64,000 bases of DNA from Armigeres subalbatus. Its lineage: Eukaryota; Arthropoda; Insecta; Diptera; Culicidae. The notes below the pieces were generated by a model. That model had not been told where the DNA came from. It made no database searches and saw only the letters and a program-made list of their open reading frames with translations. Positions 1 through 9,937 of this stretch are shown here, piece by piece. Position 1 is the stretch's first letter. Every line of letters begins with the position of its first letter. The stretch spans positions 179,006,994-179,070,993 of the forward strand of contig NC_085141.1 of NCBI RefSeq assembly GCF_024139115.2, given 5' to 3'. The position numbers and the translations under genes were made by a program.

Positions 1-710
1 TTACAACCAACTCATATGAAAATTTTGGAGGTTCATCAAAACAGCAAATGTTATCGTTCAAGCATAGGGGAGCGAAAAAGTCAAAATTTTGATCACTCTA
101 AGCTCTAAGCAAATAAATTATTATCTTATAATCTGCTTTACGTAGTTTACGTCGGGCGGTCGTATCTTGTATATAACTCTTCTGATTTTTTTTTCCAAGG
201 GGGGGCCTTGGGAAAAAACAATGATTTTTCAATAATTCCGAAATGCAATGTCCGATCGGGCCAATTTTCAATAGCAAACAATTGGACTCACTTCCCATCG
301 AATGCAACTTGTTGCGTGTAAAAAAGTATTTCTATGAAATTTGTACTCATACACACAAACACAAACATAAAAAAATTGAACAAATGAAAAGTTTAAAAGA
401 ATTGAAAATTATTTCGAAAAATGCTTTAAAATTAGAAAATATTGATTTTTTTTATCAAAATCGTTCCAAAAAATTTGAACAAAATGTTGTTGATCTTAAA
501 TAAATTGAAGAATCGTTTGAGCGAATAAACATTTTTGATGGAAAAAGTAAAACACCATCATTGCTTGGTTAGATATTTTTTCGGGTAAAAACGTTTCTGT
601 TATTTCGCGGTCCGAAATTCCTTGATTCTTCGTTTGCTCGTGCCCAGTGTTGTAAAATGTCACCCGTATGTCATTTGACTAATTTGCCTAAAACTTTTTT
701 TTTTGAAGTT
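1..710. other. AT-rich repeat mosaic, no gene seen
   Basis: AT-rich sequence with no convincing reading frame. Positions about 240-360 resemble the 42050-42190 part of the element family described at 41936-42850: both have an 'atgaccgatcg'-type stretch, then a GAATG(C/A)AACTTGTTGCG stretch, then a CA-rich run. This looks like a decayed partial copy. A short hairpin (CCAAGG/CCTTGG) lies at about 195-212. Confidence 0.4.
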
Positions 711-915
711 GGGGGAATGGCGGCTTTGGCAGGTTTTGTTCTATTATTGGCAGGGGGGTTTGACTGACTGACTATGCTCAAATTTGGCCTAAGCATTATT
801 TGCATATCAAAGAATATTGTGGCTATTTTTTAAATAGTAAAATTTCATAAAATTTGGTCGACAAAAAACCCCCTGCCAATAATAGAACAAAACCTGCCAA
901 AGCCGTCTTTCCCCC
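711..915. mobile_element. 205-bp MITE with 49-50-bp inverted repeats
   Basis: The left arm (711-760) and right arm (867-915) are near-perfect reverse complements. They share GGCTTTGGCAGG, then TTTTGTTCTATTATTGGC, then a G-run. The interior is about 105 bp of AT-rich non-coding DNA. Arms of this length with no coding capacity are typical of a MITE mobilised by an unlinked transposase. No clear target duplication is visible, so the superfamily is not assigned. Confidence 0.75.
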
Positions 916-2876
916 TAGGTAGTCTTATATTTTTTATCAAAGATACTGTGCGAGCGTGGTGCCCGTATCTGCCAGCCACCGGAGGTTTTTCTTCCCACTA
1001 TGCGCTAATAGCGGCGCACCAGATCACGGGTCGTGAAATTCACCACTAAAATCACTTTGCAGGTCTGTGTCTCAGCAGAACAGCCTACCACGGTATCACA
1101 ATTCGATTGTGAAATACCACGATTCACGAGTCACAACACAATTGTCCCGATACAACCGTGTATTGCGATCACGGATTATCACGGACGCACTCACGAAAGA
1201 CTTAAGCTGCCACCGTTGGCCACAATCGCAGAGACTTCGGATCGGGATAGAAATTTGTTGGATTTGGTCTGCACTGAACTAATTGCCTTTATTGGCGCGA
1301 TCGAACGGACGAGAGAAAAAATACACGTAGCTACCGTCCACTTTGGGTTTCTATTTCGTACTGTTGGGTATGGGATGTGTTGTACAATTTCTGTGTTCGG
1401 TAAAGGGGTTTTTGTTTTAACTTTAAGGTGTACAGTGTGTTGCATGTTTGTGGTGACGGGTTATAATATAGTTCATTTAGATATTAAGTTTGCGTCGAAT
1501 TCAGGTGTTTTACAACTATTTACAATTTTAACTATTTACAAAAATATACATTTTGATAAGGGTATTGATCAGATACATTTAAGCGTTACAACTTGTATTT
1601 TAGATGTTAACTAAATAAATGAAATGAACTTGTATTTAATTTTATATCGTGCTTCTGAAAAAGGTTTCAAGAAAAGAAGACAAATAAATGCCAATGACAT
1701 TATAAAATACTGTATGTGCTTTAGCACATTACAGAAATTGAGACTTCATGGGAAATCACGGTTGGTTGCAAATCCGACGATCCACTGCTCGCAATATACG
1801 GGTGGTCAATAGACGATGCAATCTCTCCGACTGGGTACTTGTATGTCCATGGGGAGCAGAATCACGCAACTCCTGTATTTCCCTCTGCTCCAATATGAAC
1901 TATGCAGTGATGATAACTCCATTCTTCACTTCGAGGACAGCAATTTGTTTAAACAATCCGCAGACCTTACAAACATTTCTATCCGCTTCTGCATCTATTT
2001 ATCAGAGAGTTCTATAGTTCAGAGAGCTTCTTGTGTAAGATTCTCTGGAAAATTAGTTTGGCAAAATCGAGTTCTTAAGGATCCTAGTCCTTAAGTTATT
2101 GTTCTTCAAAATTATCATTAATCAAATTGTGATTTAAGTGTGACCCAACGACATCTGGACAACCTACTTAGAACCTCGTATCGATGTCAGTTCGAATGTG
2201 TAGAATCCAAACTGAGTTCGGGGTTGCCAACTGTTCTTATCACTCTAGATTCAAATTCATGCTATTAAATAATTTTAGTTGAATATTTGTAACGGTCTTA
2301 TTACATTTTTTTCTACTGAACAAAGGATCGATAGATTAAAAGCAACAGTATTAAAATTTTGCATTGAAATGTGTTTGTCGCGGTTTTGTTTTCGTAATCG
2401 CGGATTCCATTAGCTAGTCGCAGATTTTGCGGTTTGGAATTAGGTCATTTTGTAACAGTCCTAAAATTTTGAAAAACAAAATCGTCGTACAGATTAATAA
2501 ATTTTGTATTTTTCATGAATTTCTTCGGAATATTTCACAAATTTTTGCAATCACTTAGAGGTATGCGCCGCAGCGCCACGCTGCTGCCTAGAATTCTTAA
2601 CGTTTTTATCGGCACTTTGAAGTTTTTCTTAAGGATATTCCGAAGCTTTTACCAAGAAAATCTCGAAGTGATTCCCAAACAAATATCAAAGCGTTTCCCG
2701 AGCAAGTTTCGAGTAGTTTCCGGAGGGAAATCCGAAAAGGTTTGCGAGAAAATTTCGAAGCGTGACCCGAGAAAATTTCGACAAAATTCCTGAAGATTTT
2801 CGGGTTTACCCATTAGCAATCAGCTGATTGGTTCAAATATGCTGTAAGATGTTAAAAACTAGTATAATGCCACTTT
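916..2876. other. unassigned stretch, no supported gene
   Basis: The only long frame, about 1033-1614 plus, opens at GTG and has no ATG in its first half. No domain is recognisable. An AATAAA lies directly over its stop near 1613. Positions 1050-1230 have a higher GC share and several scattered CACGATT/CACGGAT words. The part from 2520 to 2800 is rich in TTTCCGAG and TTCGAAG words, like a decayed low-complexity repeat. Confidence 0.3.
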
Positions 2877-3004
2877 GTTTTGAAATCATGAAGTTTGATA
2901 TATCGCATGATGAAATTTGCGTATTTCCGAAAATAGATTGCAACAACTTTTGAAACCATGAAGTTTGATGTGTCGCATGATGGTATTGGCCTATTTCTGT
3001 AAAG
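2877..3004. repeat. two-copy tandem duplication, 70-bp period
   Basis: A segment starting TTTTGAAATCATGAAGTTTG near 2879 recurs 70 bp later as TTTTGAAACCATGAAGTTTG. Each is followed by a TCGCATGATG stretch and a CTATTTC/GTATTTCC end. The copies differ by several substitutions, so the duplication is old. Confidence 0.65.
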
Positions 3005-3645
3005 TGACCCCCAACGAGACGAGCCAGCATCAGGCTTAAAGTCTCGATAATAAAGATAAAAAAAGTGACCCGTAGCTGGTTTCGGTGGAGCGCCCGTAAT
3101 TCGGACTACAGGTCATATTTTGGACCGATCAAAATCGTGATCAAATTTGGCACAGTTTATGTGTCGTCTCCGTTCAAAACGTCTAAAATATTATTTTCCA
3201 AAGTATGTAAAAATCAAATTTAAAAATTTTGTCGAATTATTTGATAAAAATATATGGAAATTTTTCAATAACTTGTTCTTTAGAAAAGAGCTTCGCATAG
3301 AAATTTCAAAATATTGTCTCAAATTATGAAAAACTCATCGAAAAGATTCAAAAGGCTTGTCATTTTTAGGAAATTTCTTCGAAATATAAAAAAATCCTCA
3401 AAACTTCTCATTAACAAAAACAAAATAAATTGTTGTAAGTTTAGAAAATTAAAAAACCCAGATTAATCCACCTACAGTGAATTTTTGACCCTTCGTTAGT
3501 TATTAGGAAATTTTTTCCAGACTCCAGTATTTAAGGTGAAGGTGGGTTGAGTACCAAAACAAAGCTTTGAAAGTATTGGTACAATAAAACTGTCATATAC
3601 TGTAGTAGTATTGGTATCGTATTTATAAAAAACATAAAATATAAG
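3001..3645. other. AT-rich stretch with a short element end
   Basis: No gene is seen. The segment near 3455-3480 (AACCCAGATTAATCCACC) is identical to the left end of the element at 41936. It is followed by unrelated sequence, so it is only a terminal fragment. Confidence 0.35.
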
Positions 3646-3647
3646 TA

Positions 3648-4401
3648 GGGTGGTTCAAAAAACGACCCAGCTCCAACACGCTCACTCGATTCCGTCCCAT
3701 GCTCCGAGTGTCCTCCAAAATCAAATTGAACAAAAACTGGTTGAGCACAAGCCGGTTCAAGTTTGTATGAAAACTAGTATGGGAAACAAAACCTTTCATT
3801 ACACTGGCTACAGCGCCTCCTCGAACGCTGGCGAAAAGAGAACCCACATAGCTGAAAGCAACATTCTAAAGACTTCACTGAACGAAAATCGCACCGCAGG
3901 AAAGATCCATTGATTACGTAACGCAAAAAAAATATCATTTTATACCCCGCTCACCCCCATGTCACACTTTTTGTATGAAGTATCTGCTCCTGGTGCAATA
4001 GATATCACAGACAAATTTTGGCTATTTTGTTGAAGCACACATTTCTGTTGCCACACTGATGCCTTCTGAGAAGCCTAATTATCATGCTAAAGACACGCAA
4101 CCTCGATTGAAATCGACTTCTGACTATTGGAACGACCATTCAATATGCATTGTCTACAGAGTTAAAGCTCTTGAATATTTTGTCCATTCATATGGTCTCC
4201 CCCTCACTAGCGCCCAATGACGCAGCGCCACAATCAGAATAATGTAAAATTCAACCTCGCCATATCAACTGTCATACAAACCTGTAACGACCTGTGCACG
4301 GTAAGCCTCTGTTCAAACCAGCCCAAACCATCGGATGACACCCAAATTATAAATCATAATCGACTGAGCGTGGCGGAGCAAAATCATTTTTTGAACCACC
4401 C
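3648..4401. mobile_element. TA-flanked MITE, mariner-like ends
   Basis: The left end GGGTGGTTCAAAAAA follows TA at 3646-3647. The matching right end TTTTTTGAACCACCC is followed by TA at 4402-4403. TA target duplication plus terminal inverted repeats is the Tc1/mariner (IS630) pattern. No transposase frame is present in the 754 bp. Near 3898-3985 it holds half of an ACGTAACGC-type MITE like that at 15902-16062, so it was itself a target. Its ends resemble those of 14223-14893. Confidence 0.7.
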
Positions 4402-4403
4402 TA

Positions 4404-5790
4404 GTTATTAGTTTGCTGCTGCCGGTGCCGTTGTTTACATTCGCTTCGCGATCAGTTTTTAATCGTTTTTTTCGGGCAAAAATAGCAGTTTATATTAAGT
4501 TTTCGGTTCAAACAAGTGACTGATTTCGAAAAGTGATGTTTAATTTGCATTCCATCAACATTTTGGGCTGCTCATGTGCGGAGAAGTGAGTTAAAACTTG
4601 ATTTTTTCAGTGCCCTTTGAGAAGAAGTGAAGTGCAGTGATGAACCCACCAAATCGCGAACGGCTAATAAATCGGCACGAAATTGCTGATTTATGATATT
4701 ATTCGAGCTGAAATACATAAAACTCTTTGGATAAACATGTTCATTATCAAGGGAAGTGAATAAATATGCTGTGAACAGGTTAGTAATTTGAATATTTAAC
4801 TTTTGTTCGATGCTGTTCGATGCATTCGAATGTTGGTGGGAGAGGAGTGCGGGAGGTGTGGGGTTGACCCGTGGGAGGTTCGGTGCCATATTGACTGCCA
4901 TCGTGGTACTCCTCCATCTATGTCCTTAAAACGAGATAAAACTACTCAGCTTCCCACGGCGATTTACCGTGAAAGTGACAAAATAATTGCCTACCCAAAG
5001 GCGGATGTCATGGGTTGAGTGACAACTCAACGAATGATAACGTACTGTACTTCATGCTGCCTATCTATAAGGCGCTCGTCGGATTGAATAACTATTGTGA
5101 CATGGTTAGTAACTATCGTAACGCTGGTTGCATATATTGTACTCGTAATTTCCAGAGACCTCGATATTAATTAATCCAGAACTAACTAAATCAGTCATTG
5201 ATCTGAGCGAAATTCAATAGCGTTCAATAATAACATATATTTCGCCTTATGGATGCCTAATTTGGTAAAACTAAACTTGTTCAATACCTTAAAAATGAGC
5301 GAGATTTTTATGGTAGTAAATTTCAGAATTTGCACTCATACGCACACATACATGCATACAAGTGATCTATTAGTGTCTCAAAACATTCTCAGATTTGCTA
5401 TCTAGCTTCCACTGAAGAATTTTTTTGAAATTCTTTTTAATTTTTACGTTTTTGCTTTCCTGAGAAGATTTTTTTATACATGCTTCTATATGTTTCTCAA
5501 TTAAAATCATTTGTTTCTTTGAAACAAATAAGAAAAATAGGCATAATTCCATGTCATATCATTTGTTATAATTATATTTTCAATGTCAAAGTGAATATGC
5601 TTAAAATACCATACATTTTATTTAATAACTCACGAGATTTCTTGATAGATTAATACGTAACACACCTGCGTAACGCATACAAAGTGAAAAAATTATAGAC
5701 ACTTCCGAAGGAAGGGTCAAAAAGTCATCAAAAATTTCAGAAACATTTAACCAACATAAAAAATATTGAAATAGAAATCAACGAATCTGT
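4404..5790. other. unassigned stretch, no supported gene
   Basis: Moderately GC-rich to about 5110, then AT-rich. A phrase reading PIYK and later SNYR near 5060-5130 hints at reverse-transcriptase wording, but the intervening residues do not fit the family, so no call is made. A short CATACACG/ACATAC run sits at 5337-5357. No inverted repeat or SINE was found. Confidence 0.25.
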
Positions 5791-6060
5791 GTCAAAAGGT
5801 CGAAGGTCAAAAGGTCGATGGACGAAACGTCGAAGGGACAAAAGGTCGAAAGGACGAATGGTTTAAGGGACAAAAGATCGAAAAGACAAAAGGTCAGAAA
5901 GAGAAAAGATCGAAAGTACAAAAGGTCGAAAGGACAAAAGGTCGAATGTCAAAAGGTTGGAGGACAAAAGGTCGAAAGAACAAAGGGTTGAAATGACAAG
6001 AGGTCGAAGGAAAAGAAGGTAGAAAAAATACAGAAGGTTGAAGGAAAAGAAGGTTGGAAG
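5791..6060 (+). repeat. GGTCGAAAG tandem repeat, left fold-back arm
   Basis: Roughly 270 bp of degenerate tandem units of about 10-13 bp built on ACAAAAGGTCGAAAGG. The block at 7367-7725 has the same motif in reverse complement, so the two could pair as arms of a fold-back structure about 1.9 kb across. Units vary by substitutions and 1-3-bp indels. No coding sense is evident in either strand. Confidence 0.75.
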
Positions 6061-6684
6061 AAATCACTATTTTGCTTTCTAAAACCGATCTGAACACATT
6101 TCAGGCAACAAAAATGAAAATCGCAATTTCATCAATTTTAACTTTTTAGAATTTTGCTTAGAATTATTGTTTGACCAGATTTGAACAAGTATTGAAATTG
6201 ATCGACATCATAAACTTTTGTAAATCTGAACAACGGATCAATCAATAAGCAAAAACTGCCGCTATTAAATTAGCATATTGCGCCACCGTAGATATATTCT
6301 GCCAAAAGCACACGAATAGAAATATGCGTATACAGTGCCACCGTTGCTTTGATGCGGTGAGTGCAAAATGAGTCACCTTGATTGACCCAAACAAAATTAT
6401 AAAAAAAAATTCGAGGTACCCCGTCTAAAGGCGAGTTTGAACGTAAGAGGGTTACTCGTTGACTTCAATAAATGAAACAATAATAAGGGTTCGTTTACAA
6501 ATTACGTAACGCAAATTTGGGAAATTCCATACTCCTCCCTACTCCACAGCGTAACGTAAGGGTTTCTAATAATAAAAATAAATTTATTATATTCGTTTAT
6601 ATTTACATACTTCAAAACAAATTTTACTCCCGTTGAAAAGTATAAGTATTGTAAATTATTATCACTACAAGATGGTATGTATGT

Positions 6685-6845
6685 TAATGGACACAATGGA
6701 CTTACGGTGAGATGGACCAGCAACGACAAAAACAAGGAATAATGGAAAAATCTAAAAATAGATTCTGTGTGGATTCTGCTGCAGAATACCATAGTAGATC
6801 TTGGCACAGTAGCGGTTAAGTAACACAGAATGCCTACCAAATAAA
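6685..6845 (+). mobile_element. 5'-truncated copy of the 8723-9101 SINE
   Basis: Reads in the same sense as the reverse complement of 8745-8905. Shared words include GGACACAATGGACT, GATTCTGTGTGGATTCTG, ATACCATAGTAGATC and a terminal TACCAAATAAA. The tRNA-like head is missing, as expected for 5' truncation on reverse transcription. Divergence from the other copy is substantial. Confidence 0.65.
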
Positions 6846-7155
6846 GAAAGGAATGAAAAAAAGATGGTATGTAAAAATGATGGTATGATATATTTTGAAT
6901 GATCATTTTGATGAAAACGAGTAAAGAACTAGTTTCACGAATGAAAATTTAAGTAAATAAAGCTTAGCAACACTTTGGTGAAAATGTTAAGTTGACAATA
7001 TACCACTGAAGAGTACCCTATGTTTGAACAAAGTGAAAATTCTAGAATGAAATATAATTAGGTGAAACACAAATAAATATAAGTATGCGAAACCCGAAAG
7101 AACAGTCTATGACTAAAAGAAGGAAAAATTCAACAACGAAAATCAGATAAATTTA

Positions 7156-7232
7156 AATGTACTTTACGCATAACTGTCCCATGTACAAAGGAAAACCCAG
7201 CAAACATGGGACAAATATGCGTATGATGGCAG
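7156..7232. mobile_element. small palindromic element, 52.4-kb type
   Basis: Aligns along its length with the 85-bp palindrome at 52393-52477. Shared words are TGTCCCATGTACA, CCCAGCAAACA and GGGACAAATATGCGTATG, and it ends in ATGGCAG. The left terminus has decayed. The arms TACGCATAACTGTCCCATG and CATGGGACAAATATGCGTA fold on each other. Confidence 0.6.
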
Positions 7233-7366
7233 GAAACTCGAGAGAAAAGCCTACGATTAAAAGAAGGAAAAATTCTACAATTAAATATTATCAGAAACAC
7301 AAATAAACCTAAATGGGCAAAAAATGGGTTGATTGATACTTAACTTTTTGCCTCATATTTTTTTTA

Positions 7367-7725
7367 TAACTTCAACCTTTTATCCCAGCTCACCTTTTAA
7401 CCCTTCGATATTTTAGCCTTCGAACTTTTGTCCTACAAGCGTTAGTTATATGGTTTGTTCTTTCGACCTTTTGTCCTTCGACCTTTTAAGTCAGATTTTT
7501 TGTTTCGACCTTGTGTCCTTTCGACCTTTTGAGTCAGATTTTTTGTTTCGACCTTTTGTCCCTTCAACCTTTTGATCCTTCGACATTTTGTCCTTTCGAC
7601 CTTTTGATATTCGACGTTTTGTCCTTCGACCTTTTGTTCCTTCTACCTTTTGTCCTTTCGATCTTTTGACCTTCGACGTTTTGTCGTTCGACCTTTTGAC
7701 CTTCGACCTTTTTTCCTACAACCAC
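7367..7725 (-). repeat. CTTTCGACC tandem repeat, right fold-back arm
   Basis: About 360 bp of TTTCGACCTTTTGTCC units, the reverse complement of the block at 5791-6060. One internal unit is itself duplicated (TTTTGAGTCAGATTTTTTG versus TTTTAAGTCAGATTTTTTG). The Helitron at 7800-8048 begins 75 bp further on. Confidence 0.75.
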
Positions 7726-7799
7726 AATACCATTCTGCCTTAATTAATTAATTTTGTTAGTAAATTTAAAAAAATTGGATTTCGAAATCTATGTACATA

Positions 7800-8048
7800 T
7801 CTATATACATAAAAATGAATTTCTGTCTGTCTGAACCTTATAGACTCGGAAACTACTGAACCGAAAGGCGTAAATATTTGTCTGCAGAGTTTGTTGGGGC
7901 CAGGGAAGGTTCTTAAGATGGTTCGAGACCCCTCCCCGCGTTGAGAAGGGGGCTCCCATACAAATGAAACACCAATTTCTTCATAACTCGAGATCTAATC
8001 AGAGAATAAATCAATTTTAGGCGAAACGAAGTTCGTTGGGTTTGCTAG
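7800..8048 (+). mobile_element. non-autonomous Helitron, 249 bp
   Basis: Starts TCTATATACATAAAAATG and ends CTAG, inserted between A (7799) and T (8049), the canonical AT target of Helitrons. A short palindrome, AACGAAGTTCGTT, sits just before the CTAG end, as expected for the 3' hairpin. There is no target duplication and no inverted terminal repeat. A second copy in reverse at 56239-56476 has the same ends. No Rep/helicase coding is present, so it depends on an autonomous relative elsewhere. Confidence 0.7.
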
Positions 8049-8722
8049 TAAAAAATAACTAAACATATTTTGTTCGATTGGTCGAAAACTTTGCTAAAAT
8101 TTTGTCAAGTGTTTGAAAAGATACTCAGTTTTTTACTAGTCTAGACTAGAATTACTATTTTTAGATATTTAAAAAAAAAGAATCAAAATACTAACGTTTT
8201 GCAAAAAAAAACAAAATAGAAAAAAAATCTTAAATTTATACAAAAAATATACCGAAAGTTTCGAAAACTTGGTGGGAAAGTTTGAACTATTCCATCGATA
8301 ATAAATAATAGTCTTGGAACATCAAAAATATTAACGCAAATTATGAAAAATTTCATCTTCACAATATTTTTTTTGTAAATTTTGCCAAAAGTTTTCAAAT
8401 TAAAATGAATTGTTAAAAGTTTTGAAAGTTTGAAGAATTTCATCAATAAAAGTAAAAAAATGTTTTTTTGCAAATTTGAATTGAACAAAATTGAATCATG
8501 AAAAGCAGAAACTAGTCCAAAATTTATATACATAAATCGTTTTAAAAATTATTTTGCAAAATTCGTAAGAACACAATATGTCAAATAGTTTCTTTTTTAA
8601 TTTAATTTAAAAAGTTTTCTCGAGGATTCTGGAAAGATCTCATAGAAATTTTTAAAAATTTCTTCGTAATAATTCAAACATTTTGTAGATTTAATTTAAA
8701 AAATTAAATAATACATTTTGAT
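8049..8722. other. very AT-rich stretch, no gene seen
   Basis: Dominated by AAATTT, TTTTGCAAA and poly-A/poly-T words. The open frames are low complexity (Phe/Lys/Ile/Asn) and are not credible proteins. The last 12 bases are the left target duplication of the SINE that follows. Confidence 0.4.
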
Positions 8723-9101
8723 TTTTTTATTCATATTTTTATTTGGTAAGCACTCTGTGTTCTTAGCCGCCACTGTGCCGTGATCTACTATGGTATTTTG
8801 CTGTACAGAATCCACACAGAATCTTTTTTTAGATATCCATTATTCGCTATGGTTGTCGTTGCCAGTCCATCTAATCGTGAGTCCATTGTGTCCGTTCGTC
8901 CATGTCGTGTATCCAATGATCGTTGCATTGTTCGGTTGTGGTTTATCCGGGTAACGTTGGAGGAATGCCTCCGAGAAGAACAAGTACCCCAAAACGCTAC
9001 CGTATGGGCTGCGGATCCGTCGACTGACGAGGGTTTGGTGGAGGGGCTGGGAATCGAACCCACGACCATTCGCTGTAGCTTACTACTTTACGGGACCCCT
9101 C
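8723..9101 (-). mobile_element. tRNA-derived SINE with 12-bp target duplication
   Basis: Flanked by identical direct repeats ATACATTTTGAT at 8711-8722 and 9102-9113. Read on the minus strand, it begins near 9101 with a tRNA-like head that includes a good B box, GGGTTCGATTCCC (9046-9062 region). It continues through an unrelated body and ends in an AT-rich tail (TACCAAATAAAAATATG). A pol III promoter box at the 5' end, an AT tail and a target duplication together identify a SINE. The A box is weak, so this copy may not be transcribed. The frames across it are incidental. Confidence 0.75.
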
Positions 9102-9635
9102 ATACATTTTGATGGAGATTTAAAAAAATGGATTGTGTTTAAATTTTGGCATTATTTCAGAGAGTTTTTGATCATTTTATTTTTTGTTGGTTGTATTTTT
9201 TTCATTTCGGAAAATGGTCTAGCAGTTTTCAGCTAGTGCTTAGCAATAGGATAGAATTAATATTGACGCCACGAAGAGCAAAACGAATACAGTAACCTTG
9301 CTATGAGAAAACTATTTAACCCTTTCCTTCCCATTGTAGCTGTAGAGCTTCATCAAATTTTGCACCTTCCAACATTCATCTAATTATTTCAACAACAAAG
9401 ACCAGTATTCGGCACAACTTTATGGTTTCATTAGACTGCAAATATAATCAATTTTGAATACAAATAACTATTGAAAACAATCAAGTAACTATTGATTTAC
9501 AATCAAAACATTTTTTGTTTTCCACTAATTTTAGCTATGCCAAATATTTTTTGTTCTAGCACTTTTTCCATAGATGATTCCTTCCTATTGAAATCTTTGA
9601 AAAAAGTCGTTTTGTAGTGTGGTGAATCAAATAAA
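9102..9635. other. AT-rich stretch, no gene seen
   Basis: No supported gene or clear repeat. It ends with the target duplication AATCAAATAAA (9625-9635) of the Feilai-like SINE. Confidence 0.35.
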
Positions 9636-9926
9636 GCGGCCCTCTTTAGCCGTGCGGTAAGACGCGCGGCTACAAAGCATGACCATGCTGAGGGTGGCTT
9701 GGTTCGATTCCCGGTGACGGTCTAGGCAATTTTCGGATTGGAAATTGTCTCGACTTCCCTGGGCATAAAAGTATCATTGTGCTAGCCTCATGATATACGA
9801 ATGCAAAAATGGTAACCTGGCTTAGAAACCTCGCAGTTAATAACTGTGGAAGTGCTTAATGAACACTAAGCTGCGAGGCGGCTCTGCCCCAGTGTGGGGA
9901 TGTAAAGCCAATAAGAAGAAGAAGAA
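9636..9926 (+). mobile_element. Feilai-like tRNA-derived SINE, copy 1
   Basis: A 291-bp element with a tRNA-like head: an A-box-like TAGCCGTGCGGTAAG near 9647 and a B box GGTTCGATTCCCG near 9691. The body ends ATAAGAAGAAGAAG. Direct repeats AATCAAATAAA flank it at 9625-9635 and 9927-9937. Two more copies lie at 44645-44934 and 51130-51417. The sequence matches what I recall of the Feilai family of Aedes aegypti. Mobilised by a LINE enzyme acting on the GAA-rich tail. Confidence 0.85.
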
Positions 9927-9937
9927 AATCAAATAAA

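Larger units (their letters stand above)
6061..7366. other. interior of fold-back, SINE fragment and hairpin
   Basis: This AT-rich interior holds three things. Near 6493-6512 there is a half end of the ACGTAACGC MITE family. At 6685-6845 there is a fragment of the SINE found whole at 8723-9101. At 7156-7232 there is a small hairpin. The remainder shows no supported gene. Confidence 0.45.

Noticed and set aside
195..212. CCAAGG...CCTTGG hairpin as a terminator or regulatory site
   Set aside because: A short G-run palindrome in AT-rich eukaryotic DNA; no context supports a function.
1033..1614. 193-codon open frame, plus strand
   Set aside because: It opens at GTG, has no ATG in the first half, and shows no domain or plausible composition; not supported as a gene.
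5040..5160. PIYK...SNYR phrase resembling reverse transcriptase
   Set aside because: Spacing and intervening residues do not fit RT block order; likely coincidence or too decayed to call.
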